A stretch of DNA of 64,000 nt from Saccharospirillum salsuginis (lineage in GTDB: Bacteria; Pseudomonadota; Gammaproteobacteria; Pseudomonadales; Natronospirillaceae), in NCBI RefSeq assembly GCF_014651855.1, contig NZ_BMXR01000015.1, positions 1-64,000 of the forward strand, written 5' to 3'. This document shows, one piece after another, positions 35,225-44,851 of the stretch. Under the pieces are notes generated by a model. That model did no database searches, had not been told where the DNA came from, and saw only the letters and a list, made by a program, of their open reading frames with translations. Position 1 is the first letter of the stretch; every line of letters starts with the position of its first letter. A program made the position numbers and the translations under genes.

Positions 35225-36433
35225 TTACAAAAGACCTTGTTCTTCGGCCGCGGTGCGGTAATCCGACTCGATGGCGCGCAGCGTGGCTTCGGCACTCTGT
35301 TTACCGGTCAGGAAGTCGGCCACGTTGTTGCCCAGTGCGGTGTGCATCAGACCGATCTCGACGCGCGAGGGATAGCTTGGCGCACCGCCCTGGACGGACT
35401 CGATCGCGCCCTTTGCCAAAGGCGTCGGTTCATAGCCGGGCACCAACCAGGCCGCGACTTCGCGATGTTTCCGGACCATGTCTTCATCCAGACCTTCCAA
35501 TGCGACACGGAAGGCGTTTTCCGCCGCCTCGTCGCTGAGGTTTTTGGCGATGACGATGCCGTCCCACCACAGTGTGGTCGCCGGTTTACCGCCATCGACC
35601 ACGGCCGGGGCGGCCGCCATGCCGACCTTGCCGACCACCGAGGATTCGGCCTCGTTATTCATCGCCGCCGCGCGCGACGACCACAGGTTGGCCATGGCGA
35701 TCTTGCCCTGCTGGAACTGTTGCTGAACGTAGGTGGAATCGGACACCAGGTATTCCGGGTCCATGTATTCGGTGAGAGCTTTCATCAGTTCCAGGGTTTT
35801 GACGCCGTTGTCGTTGTTCACGGCCGGCTCGGAGCTGTTGAAGAATTCACCGCCATAACCCAGATAGATGTTGACGAACTCCTCGCCCAGGTTCCAACCG
35901 GTCTGGAAGGTGCCGCCGAGCGGGTAGTCCACCACACCGGCCTCGCGGATGGTTTCGGCGGCGCGCAGGACTTCATGCCAGGTGGTCGGCACATCCAGCC
36001 CCAACTGATCGAATATATCGGTGCGGTACATCAGGTGCTGGGTGTTGATCATCATGGCGACGGCCTTCACCTCGCCGTCGAATTTGATCAACTGGGCCGG
36101 GCGAACCTGATCGCCGTATTTGGCCACCAGATCGTCCAGCGGACGAATCAGGTCACGGTTGAGCAGCGGCGTAATGGTTGAGTTGCTGACGCCGCCGATT
36201 TCATACAAAGACGGGCTGGAGGCGAAGGCGGTCGGCTGCTTGGTACGGAATTCATTGTCCAGTTCGGCTTCGAAGTTTCCGCACTCGGCCATGGCGTCGG
36301 TCACCACTTTCCAGGCTTCGAAACTGTTGGCCAGAATGGACACCGGTTCCGGGTTGTCAAAATCGCATTCGGCCTGAACGCCGGTGGCGACCAGTGCGGA
36401 ACCGAGCAGGGCGGCGAGGGTCAGTTTTCTCAT
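35225..36433 (-). CDS. Carbohydrate-type ABC substrate-binding protein
   Basis: A 402-residue family 1 solute-binding protein with a signal peptide (about 1-21, ending VQA). The body has the usual MYRTDIFDQLGLDVPTTWHE segment, seen here as TDIFDQLGLDVPTTW. No lipobox, so it is free in the periplasm. It should bind the island's substrate, probably a sugar, polyol or similar hydroxylated compound. The ATG follows GAGGAG. Confidence 0.9.
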   Translation of the reverse strand: MRKLTLAALLGSALVATGVQAECDFDNPEPVSILANSFEAWKVVTDAMAECGNFEAELDNEFRTKQPTAFASSPSLYEIGGVSNSTITPLLNRDLIRPLDDLVAKYGDQVRPAQLIKFDGEVKAVAMMINTQHLMYRTDIFDQLGLDVPTTWHEVLRAAETIREAGVVDYPLGGTFQTGWNLGEEFVNIYLGYGGEFFNSSEPAVNNDNGVKTLELMKALTEYMDPEYLVSDSTYVQQQFQQGKIAMANLWSSRAAAMNNEAESSVVGKVGMAAAPAVVDGGKPATTLWWDGIVIAKNLSDEAAENAFRVALEGLDEDMVRKHREVAAWLVPGYEPTPLAKGAIESVQGGAPSYPSRVEIGLMHTALGNNVADFLTGKQSAEATLRAIESDYRTAAEEQGLL

Positions 36434-36457
36434 TGTTTTCTCTCCTCAACGGATGGT

Positions 36458-37513
36458 TCAGCCATCGATCCGATGGCCGGTGTGTGCATCGAACCAGTGG
36501 CAACTTTCCGGCGCCAACCGGAAACCCACCTGCTGATCCATTTCGACTTCAAAGTCCTTGGAGGCTTTCGCCGCCACCAGAGTCCCGTCGATGTTCAACG
36601 TGACCAGGGTGGCATCTCCCAACAATTCGACGCTGTAGACCGGGGCGACCAGGGTGGCGTCGTTGTCGAGGGTGACCTCGACGTCCTCGGCCCGGAATCC
36701 CAGGGTGATGTCCCCTTCGTTCTGAATGTCGCCCGCCGGTATGCGCGCGTCGCCGGCCACAAAGTGGCCCTGTTCGATGCGGCCCGACAACAGATTCATG
36801 GCCGGAGAACCGATGAAAGAGGCGACAAAGGTATTGGCGGGCGTATCGTAAATCTGCTTCGGCGTGCCCAGTTGCTGCAGTTTGCCTTTGTTCATGACCA
36901 CCACGCGGTCAGCTAAAGTCATAGCCTCGATCTGATCGTGCGTCACATAGATGGTGGTGGTTTTCAGGGTGTGCTGCAGATGCTTGATCTTGGCCCGGGT
37001 GGAGACACGCAATTTGGCGTCCAGGTTGGACAAGGGCTCGTCCATTAAAAAGACGTTGGGCTCACGGACAATGGCCCGCGCCAGCGCGACACGTTGACGC
37101 TGACCGCCGGACAACTCGCGGGGAAAACGATGCAACAGGTTATCGAGTTCAACCATGTCGGCGGCCTTGCGGACCCGGTCGTCGTGAGTGGTCGGGTCCA
37201 CCTTGCGTACCTTGAGTGGAAACCGGATGTTCTCATAGACGGTCAGATTGGGATAAAGGCCATAGCTCTGAAACACCATGGCCACATCGCGATCCTTGGG
37301 GTCCAGGTTATTGACGCGGGTGTCGCCGATCAGAATATCTCCGTCGGAGGGGTCTTCGAGGCCCGCGATCATGCGCATGGTGGTGGTTTTACCGCAGCCG
37401 GACGGACCGAGGAAGACGATGAATTCCTGATCGGCCACTTCCAGGTCGAAGTGGCTGACGCCGGTCACTTTACCCCAGCGTTTGGTGATGCCGTTGAGCC
37501 TGATACTCGCCAT
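36458..37513 (-). CDS. ABC transporter ATP-binding protein (UgpC/MalK-like)
   Basis: A 351-residue ATPase: Walker A GPSGCGKTT, signature LSGGQRQRVALARAI, Walker B FLMDEPLSNLDAKLR, and a C-terminal TOBE/OB domain (about 240-350) as in MalK and UgpC. First gene of the minus-strand set, divergent from SnoaL-like copy 3. The upstream gap contains candidate LacI operators. Confidence 0.92.
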   Translation of the reverse strand: MASIRLNGITKRWGKVTGVSHFDLEVADQEFIVFLGPSGCGKTTTMRMIAGLEDPSDGDILIGDTRVNNLDPKDRDVAMVFQSYGLYPNLTVYENIRFPLKVRKVDPTTHDDRVRKAADMVELDNLLHRFPRELSGGQRQRVALARAIVREPNVFLMDEPLSNLDAKLRVSTRAKIKHLQHTLKTTTIYVTHDQIEAMTLADRVVVMNKGKLQQLGTPKQIYDTPANTFVASFIGSPAMNLLSGRIEQGHFVAGDARIPAGDIQNEGDITLGFRAEDVEVTLDNDATLVAPVYSVELLGDATLVTLNIDGTLVAAKASKDFEVEMDQQVGFRLAPESCHWFDAHTGHRIDG

Positions 37514-37610
37514 GCGGTATGTCCTCTCGATCCGATTGTTCTTGAACTTGTTGTTGTTGTCGTTCGGCGCGCTGATCTGGCGGGAAGTCGCCTTGAGTCA
37601 TCGCCAATGA

Positions 37611-37655
37611 ATACGTACGCATTTAAGTTTGCATAAAATGACTACGTATGCAAAC
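37611..37655. promoter_or_regulatory. Candidate LacI-type operators of the island
   Basis: In the gap between the divergent ATPase and SnoaL-like genes are a near-palindrome ATACGTACGCAT (37611-37622, 10 of 12 symmetric) and a perfect inverted repeat GTTTGCATA (37627-37635) / TATGCAAAC (37647-37655). They are the best candidates for the LacI regulator encoded at 29303-30334. Confidence 0.5.
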
Positions 37656-37689
37656 CTAAATTTGTGAACGCACATTGAGGATATCGACA

Positions 37690-38700
37690 ATGACCGATCT
37701 GACCCCGCTCATCCAGGGGCTGAACCGCCTGCTCACTACTGGGGATGACGACCTGAACGAGGCCATGGCCGAGATCAGCCACCCCGACGCCGACTGGTAC
37801 TGGTCCGACCCGGTGGGACATTGCGCGGGTGCGCAGGCCAGTCTGGAGCGGCTGTTTCAGCCGTTACGATCGGCGTTCGGTCACCTGCACCGTCGGCCCG
37901 AGCTGTTTATCTCCGGCGACTCGCGGGTTCACCCCGGCGAGACCTGGGTATCCGGCTTCGGACACTTCGTGGGTAATCTGCAAGCCCCGCTGTTCGGGCT
38001 GCAACCGCATCACCATCTCGTGTTCTTGAGATACGGCGAGTTCTACCGACTGGTGGACGGCAAGATCGCGGAAGCCCGCATCATCGTCGACTGGGTGGAC
38101 CTGATGCGACAATTGGGTTGCATGCCCTTACCGATGGAACTCGGCACCGAAATGCTGTTCCCCGGACCCGCCAGCCACGACGGCATTCGGTTGACCGACG
38201 GGCCCGGCGCGCAGGATAACGCCACCGTTCTGTTGGTCGAGGCCATGCTGGGAGACTTGAAGGCGTTCGACCCCGATACCTTCGACAGCGCCGGTCAGTC
38301 CGGCGAGGGCGGCTACTGGCATCGCGACATGCTCTGGTATGGTCCTGGCGGCATCGGTTCCAACCTGAGCTACGACGGTTTCCAGAAAGACCACCGCATT
38401 CCCTTCCTGACCGCCTTTCCGGATCGGGTCGGCGGGCAGCACTACGCCCGCTTTGGCGACGGTCCTTACGCCTGCTCCAGCGGCTGGCCTTCCATCGACG
38501 CCACCCACGGAGGCGACTATCTGGGCGTACCGGCCACAAACCGGGCCATCACCATGCGCGTCATGGACTGGTGGCGGGTCGAAGACGGGCAGTTGATCGA
38601 AAACTGGGTGCTGATCGATTTCGTGCACTTGTTCGGTCAGTTGGGTGTGGATCTGTTCGAGCGAGCGCGCGAACGAGCAAGCACAGACGCCCGGTCATAG
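37690..38700 (+). CDS. Two-domain SnoaL-like (NTF2-fold) protein, island copy 3
   Basis: A 336-residue protein with two SnoaL-like halves, paralogous to the one at 24790-25803: shared WYGPGGIG, HRIPFLTAFPDRVGG and ENWVLIDFVHLFGQLGVDLF. Preceded by GAGG ten bases before the ATG at 37690. It is transcribed divergently from the transporter and is the only island gene on the plus strand, so the two paralogues bracket the island. Function unknown. Confidence 0.78.
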   Translation: MTDLTPLIQGLNRLLTTGDDDLNEAMAEISHPDADWYWSDPVGHCAGAQASLERLFQPLRSAFGHLHRRPELFISGDSRVHPGETWVSGFGHFVGNLQAPLFGLQPHHHLVFLRYGEFYRLVDGKIAEARIIVDWVDLMRQLGCMPLPMELGTEMLFPGPASHDGIRLTDGPGAQDNATVLLVEAMLGDLKAFDPDTFDSAGQSGEGGYWHRDMLWYGPGGIGSNLSYDGFQKDHRIPFLTAFPDRVGGQHYARFGDGPYACSSGWPSIDATHGGDYLGVPATNRAITMRVMDWWRVEDGQLIENWVLIDFVHLFGQLGVDLFERARERASTDARS

Positions 38701-38706
38701 GTTGAT

Positions 38707-38761
38707 GGGTCGCGCAGGGCGGTGCCTCCACCCTGCAGGAGCGCAGGCCCCTGCGCGACCC
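38707..38761. terminator. Inverted repeat after SnoaL-like copy 3
   Basis: GGGTCGCGCAGGG (38707-38719) and its complement CCCTGCGCGACCC (38749-38761) are perfect 13-bp arms. Directly downstream of the gene, so a terminator or a repeat of another short family. The rest of the gap to 38973 shows nothing further. Confidence 0.45.
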
Positions 38762-38973
38762 GAATTGGCTCCATACCTTCAGACCATCTCCCGCCTCAAT
38801 GGTCCCATCCAACATAACCTATTGATTTTAAAGCAGTTTGTTTTTTTGAACCCGCCCACAAAACCGACGTTTTCACCACGGCCCTCGCCTCGCGACCTGA
38901 TAGGTTCACCCTGCCATTAGAGTTCGTTGTCCTAATGATCATCCCCCATTCCTAAAACAAAACAGGTTCGATC

Positions 38974-40392
38974 ATGAAACAGACTCTGCAAACGACGCTG
39001 GCCTTCGGTTGCCTGGCCGCCTCGACATTGCTTAGCCAAACCGCCCTGGCGCACGGCTACATCAGCCAACCCGCCTCCCGCTCACAACAATGCGCCCTGG
39101 GTGCCAACACCGGGTGCGGCGCCATTCAATGGGAACCGCAAAGCGTGGAAGGGCCGGATCGCTTTCCGGAAACCGGACCGGCCGACGGCGAGATTGCCAG
39201 CGCCGGGGTGTCCCACTTTTCCGAACTGAACACCCAGACCGCGACCCGATGGACCAAAACCACGGTCCAGACCGGATCCATCGACATCAGCTGGCATTTC
39301 ACCGCCAACCACAGCTCACGGGACTTCCGCTACTTTCTGACCAAACCCGGCTGGAACCCGAACCAGCCATTGGAACGCGCCAGTTTCGATCTGGATCCGT
39401 TCTGTGTGGTCGACGGGAACAATGAACGTCCGCCGGTGGATCTCACCCACGAATGCTATCTGCCGGAAAACCGCAGTGGCTACCATGTCCTGCTCGGGGT
39501 CTGGGACGTGGGCGATACCGTCAATTCGTTTTACCAGGTAGTCGATATCGTGATCGACGGCGACAACACCGGGCCGAGCTGGACCGATGTCGGCGACATT
39601 CACCCCTCCACCGACCTGAACCCGGGCGATGTCGTCCGCGCCCGGGTATTCGACGATGTCGGCGAAATGCCGGAGCTGGCCATCGCCTGGACGGTGGATA
39701 CCCCAGCCAACGGCGACAGCCAGGTCTGGCCGCAAAAACTGGCGGAAACCATCAATGCCGACAGTACGCAACTGCGCGCCGGTGTGCTGAACAACGGCAC
39801 CATCACACCGGCCCCGGGCCGTAACGATGTCTTCGTGGAAGCGGGCAGCGCGATCACCCGGGTCGAGACTGAAATCGTCACCGATGAACCGGAGCCGGTG
39901 GACTTCTCCCTGAATGGCGTTATGGATCGCTACGAGATCGTGGATGGCCGGGCCGAGGTCGATTTCAACCTGACCAGCCGGCAAACCCTGACAATTACGG
40001 CCGAACTGTTCGATGCGGACAACAACCGGATCACCGGCACCCAGGGCACGCTGAACACCAGCCTGGATCTCGGCTTGACCGTCGAGAACGCACAGCCCGG
40101 CACCTACAGCCTGGTGGTGGTCGCTGAAAACGAAAACGGAGGAACCGCCCAGCAAACGCGGACGCTGAACCTGGTCGACCCGAATGCGGATCAGGAATAC
40201 GACTTTGTGTATCCGAAAGGCCTGGAGAGCTATGAGGGAGGCACCCGAGTACTGGCCCGGGACGGCGCCGTGTACGAGTGCAAGCCGTTCCCGTACGAAG
40301 GCTGGTGCCGGGTCTATTCCGACGCCTCACCGCATTACGAGCCGGGGTACGGGAGCAATTGGGAAGATGCCTGGATTCGGGTAGCGCCGTAA
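38974..40392 (+). CDS. GbpA-like lytic polysaccharide monooxygenase (AA10) with chitin-binding domain
   Basis: A 472-residue secreted copper enzyme. Signal peptide 1-26 ending ALA, so the mature protein starts with H27 (HGYISQPASR); H27 and H113 (FTANHSS) form the copper histidine brace. Domains in order: AA10 catalytic (27 to about 200), a GbpA-type second domain and Ig-like region (about 205-395), and a C-terminal chitin-binding module of CBM5/12 or CBM73 type (YECKPFPYEGWCRVYS). It oxidatively cleaves chitin or aids adhesion. No chitinase lies nearby. Confidence 0.92.
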   Translation: MKQTLQTTLAFGCLAASTLLSQTALAHGYISQPASRSQQCALGANTGCGAIQWEPQSVEGPDRFPETGPADGEIASAGVSHFSELNTQTATRWTKTTVQTGSIDISWHFTANHSSRDFRYFLTKPGWNPNQPLERASFDLDPFCVVDGNNERPPVDLTHECYLPENRSGYHVLLGVWDVGDTVNSFYQVVDIVIDGDNTGPSWTDVGDIHPSTDLNPGDVVRARVFDDVGEMPELAIAWTVDTPANGDSQVWPQKLAETINADSTQLRAGVLNNGTITPAPGRNDVFVEAGSAITRVETEIVTDEPEPVDFSLNGVMDRYEIVDGRAEVDFNLTSRQTLTITAELFDADNNRITGTQGTLNTSLDLGLTVENAQPGTYSLVVVAENENGGTAQQTRTLNLVDPNADQEYDFVYPKGLESYEGGTRVLARDGAVYECKPFPYEGWCRVYSDASPHYEPGYGSNWEDAWIRVAP

Positions 40393-40453
40393 AGGAAAGG
40401 CGGAACCTGCCCGTCGCTGAACGACGGGCAGGGGCTGTACCGATACCCGAACC

Positions 40454-40573
40454 GTAGGGCAGAAGAGCCTAAGACGACATCTGCCAAGTGGGCGGAGCCC
40501 ACCCGGTAACCTGCGGAAGGCTTCTAGCTTTGGCTGATACGGCGGATAACGCCTTACGGCTCTTCCGCCCTAC
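40454..40573. repeat. Family B palindromic repeat, copy 3
   Basis: GTAGGGCAGAAGAGCC from 40454 and GGCTCTTCCGCCCTAC at 40558-40573 pair with one mismatch, extended by AAG/CTT-type pairs. The interior is less symmetric than in copies 1 and 2. It lies between the convergent LPMO and rhlE genes. Confidence 0.75.
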
Positions 40574-40595
40574 ACCATCAAAGCAAGGTCCTGGG

Positions 40596-41918
40596 TTACG
40601 CCCGGGCAGCAGCCCGTTGGCGCCGGCGGGCCGGACGACGGGAATCGCCGTTCGACGAGCCGCCATTCGATCGACCTTCCGAACGCGGCTTGGCCTTACC
40701 GGCATTACCGGAAGGCCGACGTCCGTTAGGCTTTTTCTTCGCCGACGGTCGACCACTGGTTTCAGGGCTGGTCTGAGGCGCGTTCGGATCCGGCTCGAAC
40801 CCTTCCACTGTGCGACGCGGAATCGATTGACGCGTCAGCTTCTCGATGCCGGACAGCAGCTTGGTTTCATCCGCACTGACCAGGGAAAACGCCTGGCCGC
40901 TGGCGCCGGCCCGACCGGTCCGGCCGATGCGGTGGACATAGTCCTCGGCCACATTGGGCAGGTCGAAATTGACCACCTGGGGCAACTGGTCGATGTCAAG
41001 TCCGCGTGCGGCGATGTCGGTCGCCACCAGGATATGGACAGAGCCGTCCTTGAACCCGTTGAGCGCCTTGGTGCGCGCGCCCTGGCTCTTGTTGCCGTGA
41101 ATGGCGGCGGAGCGGATGCCGTTCTTTTCCAGATGGTCGCTCAAGCGGTTGGCACCGTGTTTGGTGCGGGTGAACACCAGTGCCTGGCGCCAGTCGCCTT
41201 CCTGAATCAGTTGAGTCAGCAAGGCCGGTTTACGCTTCTTGTCGACCGGATAGACCCACTGCGACACCGACTTGGCCGTGGTGTTGCGCGGTGACACCGA
41301 AACTTCCACCGGATCGTTCACCAGCCCCTTGGCCAGGCCTCGGATGTCATTGGAAAAGGTCGCCGAGAACATCAGGTTCTGACGGTTTTTCGGCAACAAC
41401 GCGAGTATTTTCTTGATGTCGTGGATGAAGCCCATGTCGAGCATGCGGTCGGCTTCGTCCAGAATCAGCACTTCCAGTTGCTTGAAGCCGATGGCGCGCT
41501 GGTTATACAGGTCCAGCAGGCGGCCCGGCGTGGCCACCAGAACATCGGCGCCCTTGCGCAGCTTCATCATCTGCGGGTTGATCTTCACACCGCCGAAGAC
41601 CACGGCCGACTTCAACGGCAGGTGCTTGCCATAGGTCTCGACACTTTCGGCCACCTGGGCGGCCAGTTCACGGGTCGGGGTCAGGATCAAGGCGCGGGCC
41701 TGGTTGGGGCGGGCGCGCTCGCCGGCACTCAGGCGTTGCAGCAGCGGCAGGGTGAAACCGGCGGTCTTACCGGTGCCGGTCTGGGCGGCGGCCATGACAT
41801 CCCGGCCGGACAGTACGGCGGGGATAGCCTGGGCCTGAATGGGGGATGGTGTGTCGTAGCCTTGCTCGGCCACGGCTTTTAACAATTCGGAGGACAGCCC
41901 CAGGGAGGCAAAACTCAT
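40596..41918 (-). CDS. rhlE: DEAD-box RNA helicase RhlE
   Basis: A 440-residue DEAD-box helicase. Motifs: Q motif PSPIQAQAIP, Walker A AAQTGTGKT, PTRELAAQ, DEAD box in LDEADRML, SAT in FSATFS, and HRIGRTGR. The C-terminus is a basic, Arg/Lys-rich tail (about 375-440) as in RhlE, for RNA contact. The ATG at 41918 (MSFASLGLS) is preferred over a TTG two codons upstream. Confidence 0.92.
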   Translation of the reverse strand: MSFASLGLSSELLKAVAEQGYDTPSPIQAQAIPAVLSGRDVMAAAQTGTGKTAGFTLPLLQRLSAGERARPNQARALILTPTRELAAQVAESVETYGKHLPLKSAVVFGGVKINPQMMKLRKGADVLVATPGRLLDLYNQRAIGFKQLEVLILDEADRMLDMGFIHDIKKILALLPKNRQNLMFSATFSNDIRGLAKGLVNDPVEVSVSPRNTTAKSVSQWVYPVDKKRKPALLTQLIQEGDWRQALVFTRTKHGANRLSDHLEKNGIRSAAIHGNKSQGARTKALNGFKDGSVHILVATDIAARGLDIDQLPQVVNFDLPNVAEDYVHRIGRTGRAGASGQAFSLVSADETKLLSGIEKLTRQSIPRRTVEGFEPDPNAPQTSPETSGRPSAKKKPNGRRPSGNAGKAKPRSEGRSNGGSSNGDSRRPARRRQRAAARA

Positions 41919-42064
41919 AAACAATCGGTACTCATAATGGAGGGATGAAATACGACGGGCGCCCTGATCGATACGGGCATGGGTCCGGCGAGGACGTGGA
42001 GCTTACCGTAAGGCGCGGTCATATACCATCCTCCTGGCTAAAAAAGCATCAACACCCCGGGGCC

Positions 42065-44782
42065 CTAGCTCGCAGGGCGTTGACTCGCAGGACGAGGCGG
42101 GATCGGCGACAGATAGCCGATCAGCAGTAACAGCAGCCCTACAGCGATGAACGACACGATGGCCGCCAGGGTGTTGCTGTCGCGCATGTCGAACAGGAAC
42201 AGCTTGGCGACCACGACGCCGAGCAGAGTGGCGGCGACCAGCCAGACCACACGCCAGCCACGCCGGGTGGCGACGACCATGACACCGAGACCGACTAGAG
42301 TCCAGACGATGGAGAGCGTTGCCTGGGCCCGGGCCGAAGCGAGTATGGCCTCCGGTTCAAAGGCCATACCGGTCCAGTGGTGCAGGCAGCGCAGCACCGC
42401 CGCGTTCAGGCCGATAAAGGCCAGAGCCGAGAGGGCCGCGCGGTAGCGGTTGGCGGTGATGCCGAGGTGTTCCTCTTCGGACAAACCGCGGCACCAGAGC
42501 CACAGCATCGCCAGCACACCCGCCTGAACGGCATCGAGCGGGTTCAGCAGCGGTAGGTATCCGCCCAGCGCCAGGCTGGGCTCGGCGCTCACACCCAGGA
42601 ACCAGAGCACCGACAACCCGGCCATCGGTGCGGGTATCTGTACCCGATACAGCAACGGGCGGCTGCGAATGGGCCAAGTCGAGGCGAGTTGCACCCATCC
42701 CATCGCCGCCAGGGTCGGCACGATCAGGGCGACCAGCGTCCAGGCCGACATGGGTTCGGTCCAATGGGCTACCCACCATTGGGCCTCCTGGGTCAGTAAC
42801 AGAACCAGAACCCAGACACCGAGCGCATGGAGTGCGGGCAGCACCGTCTCCAGGTCATCGTGCTTACGGTTATCCCGCTGCTTCAGCAAGGCCAGGTAGA
42901 CACCGTAGAAAACCGCCCAACCCGGCAGGTTCGCGTCTTCGAAGGGATGGTCGGCCATCGTCAGGGCGCCCATCGCAACCAACAGCAGGGCGCCCGCCTG
43001 GCCCACCACTGTCAGTCTCAGGCTGGACCAGCGCAAGCGACCTTCCAGCCAACCCAACACGCCCGCACTGGCGGCCAGGAACACCAGAGTCGTCAACCAT
43101 TCGAACCGGGTCGGCACATAAGCCTCGATTTCCATCAAGCCGTTGCCAAGCCACCAGACCAGCGCCCAGACCAGCATCAACCGACGGGTCATTCGTCCCC
43201 AGGTTTCGGCTTCCCAGTCGTGTCGATGCAGGTAGTAGCTGCTGAACCCGCCGGCCAGGGCGACCAGTAGGGCACTGATGAAGGTGGCGTTGAGTACCGC
43301 CCAATCGCCGAATCTCATACCCCAGGCTTCCAGAAAGGCTAGCCCGGCCCCCAGCTGCAGCAGGATGGCAAAGGCCACACCCAGGCGGCGCTGCTGGCGC
43401 ACCCCGATCCAGACCAGGGCGGCGCCTTCCAGCGCCCAGGCGGTGGCGATCCATTCGCCGTCCAGCGCGAACGGCACGGTCAGGGAGGCGAACACCACGC
43501 CCAGCGCCAGGAAGGCTTCGCTCAATACACGCAATGAGCCACCGCCCCAGCGACGGCACAGCACGGTCAAGGCGCCATAGAACGCCCCCAGAGCCAGCGA
43601 CGACCACGCCAGACCGTATTCGAAATCGACCACCAGGCACGCCTGCAGCCCGAAGGCCACCAGAGGCACCCCGAACACCAGAGTGCCGTCGACATAGCCT
43701 TTCAGGCGCGGCGGCTGGCGCAGCGCGAACAGGAGGGCGATGCCGACATAGAACAGGAAAAACAGCACCAGGAAACTCTCGGTACTGGCGAACTGCTCGG
43801 GCACATACTGCAGCACGCCCCAGAGGGTGCCGATCACGAAGGTAAAGGCGAAACCGACCAGATTCAGCACCCGCCAGGCCTTGAACCAGGCCATGATGAA
43901 AATGCCCAGATTCAACACCGCGTAATAACCGAACAGGGCGATGTGACTGCCCTCCCCGGTCGAGGCCAGGATCGGCGCGAGAAACCCGCCCGTCACCGCC
44001 ATAATCGCCAGGGCGGGCGCGTTTTGCAGCACCGCCAGCGCGGCCGAGGCGACGACCATGACCACCAGCAGGGCAAAGGTGGCCGTGGGCGAGAGCATCT
44101 GGAACAGTCGCAACGCAGCGAAAACCGTCATGTAGAGGATGCCGAGACCACCGCCCTGCATGATCAGCGCGTACAGCGGTCGTTTCAGCCTCAGCCACCA
44201 ACCGAGCCCGACCAGGGCCGCCCCCAGGGCGCCGACACCGAACAGTTTCAGGCGCACCGGCAACACGCCCTGTTCATTGGCGTATTGCAGCAGGAAGGCC
44301 ACGCCGAAGAACAGCACCACGATGCCGACCCGGACGATCAGATTGCCCTCGGTGAAATAGCCTTTAACGGCCGCGACCAGCTTGTCGAACACATCCGGTT
44401 CGCTGTTCTCGTCCCGGGTCGGTGCCGAAGACCAGGGATCGTCCGGAACGGCCGGCGTCTCGTCGGCCGATGCGGGCGTGGCGGTTGAAGCGGACGCCTG
44501 GTGCGCCGTTTGGTCGGCATTCGAATATTCCGGTTGCAGCGCTTCGTAACCGGCGGGATGTCGGTGCTCCCGGGCTGCGCCGTCTTCCGGACGTTCAATG
44601 GCCGGCGGTTCGGGTGCCGTGGCGCTCGCCTGCTCGGCCGTGTTTTCCGCGTCCGAATCATGCGCACGGGAGCGGGCGGCCAGCTGTTTCGCCAGACTAT
44701 CCACCTGTTTCTGCAGCGCATTGACGCGACTGAACAGAAACAGGAAACCGATAAAGAGGATGATTAAAAACGTGGATATCAC
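42065..44782 (-). CDS. DUF2339 polytopic membrane protein
   Basis: A 905-residue protein with an N-terminal membrane anchor and short coiled coil (VNALQKQVDSLAKQLAAR), an acidic, low-complexity linker (about 45-125) and then more than 20 hydrophobic segments, the layout of DUF2339 proteins. The family's function is unknown; some members are thought to act at the envelope. The start is GTG at 44782. The gene is on the same strand as the small XRE gene 69 bases upstream. Confidence 0.82.
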   Translation of the reverse strand: MISTFLIILFIGFLFLFSRVNALQKQVDSLAKQLAARSRAHDSDAENTAEQASATAPEPPAIERPEDGAAREHRHPAGYEALQPEYSNADQTAHQASASTATPASADETPAVPDDPWSSAPTRDENSEPDVFDKLVAAVKGYFTEGNLIVRVGIVVLFFGVAFLLQYANEQGVLPVRLKLFGVGALGAALVGLGWWLRLKRPLYALIMQGGGLGILYMTVFAALRLFQMLSPTATFALLVVMVVASAALAVLQNAPALAIMAVTGGFLAPILASTGEGSHIALFGYYAVLNLGIFIMAWFKAWRVLNLVGFAFTFVIGTLWGVLQYVPEQFASTESFLVLFFLFYVGIALLFALRQPPRLKGYVDGTLVFGVPLVAFGLQACLVVDFEYGLAWSSLALGAFYGALTVLCRRWGGGSLRVLSEAFLALGVVFASLTVPFALDGEWIATAWALEGAALVWIGVRQQRRLGVAFAILLQLGAGLAFLEAWGMRFGDWAVLNATFISALLVALAGGFSSYYLHRHDWEAETWGRMTRRLMLVWALVWWLGNGLMEIEAYVPTRFEWLTTLVFLAASAGVLGWLEGRLRWSSLRLTVVGQAGALLLVAMGALTMADHPFEDANLPGWAVFYGVYLALLKQRDNRKHDDLETVLPALHALGVWVLVLLLTQEAQWWVAHWTEPMSAWTLVALIVPTLAAMGWVQLASTWPIRSRPLLYRVQIPAPMAGLSVLWFLGVSAEPSLALGGYLPLLNPLDAVQAGVLAMLWLWCRGLSEEEHLGITANRYRAALSALAFIGLNAAVLRCLHHWTGMAFEPEAILASARAQATLSIVWTLVGLGVMVVATRRGWRVVWLVAATLLGVVVAKLFLFDMRDSNTLAAIVSFIAVGLLLLLIGYLSPIPPRPASQRPAS

Positions 44783-44851
44783 CGATGAAGTCCCTGTGAA
44801 CGGTCAAGCGGCCAGTCTCTTCGACCGGGTCCGACGCGTCAACTCCCGGGT

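Noticed and set aside
34301..36181. A 626-codon open frame antisense to the permease and receptor genes
   Set aside because: It spans two real genes and their gap on the opposite strand and has a repetitive, polar composition without family features.
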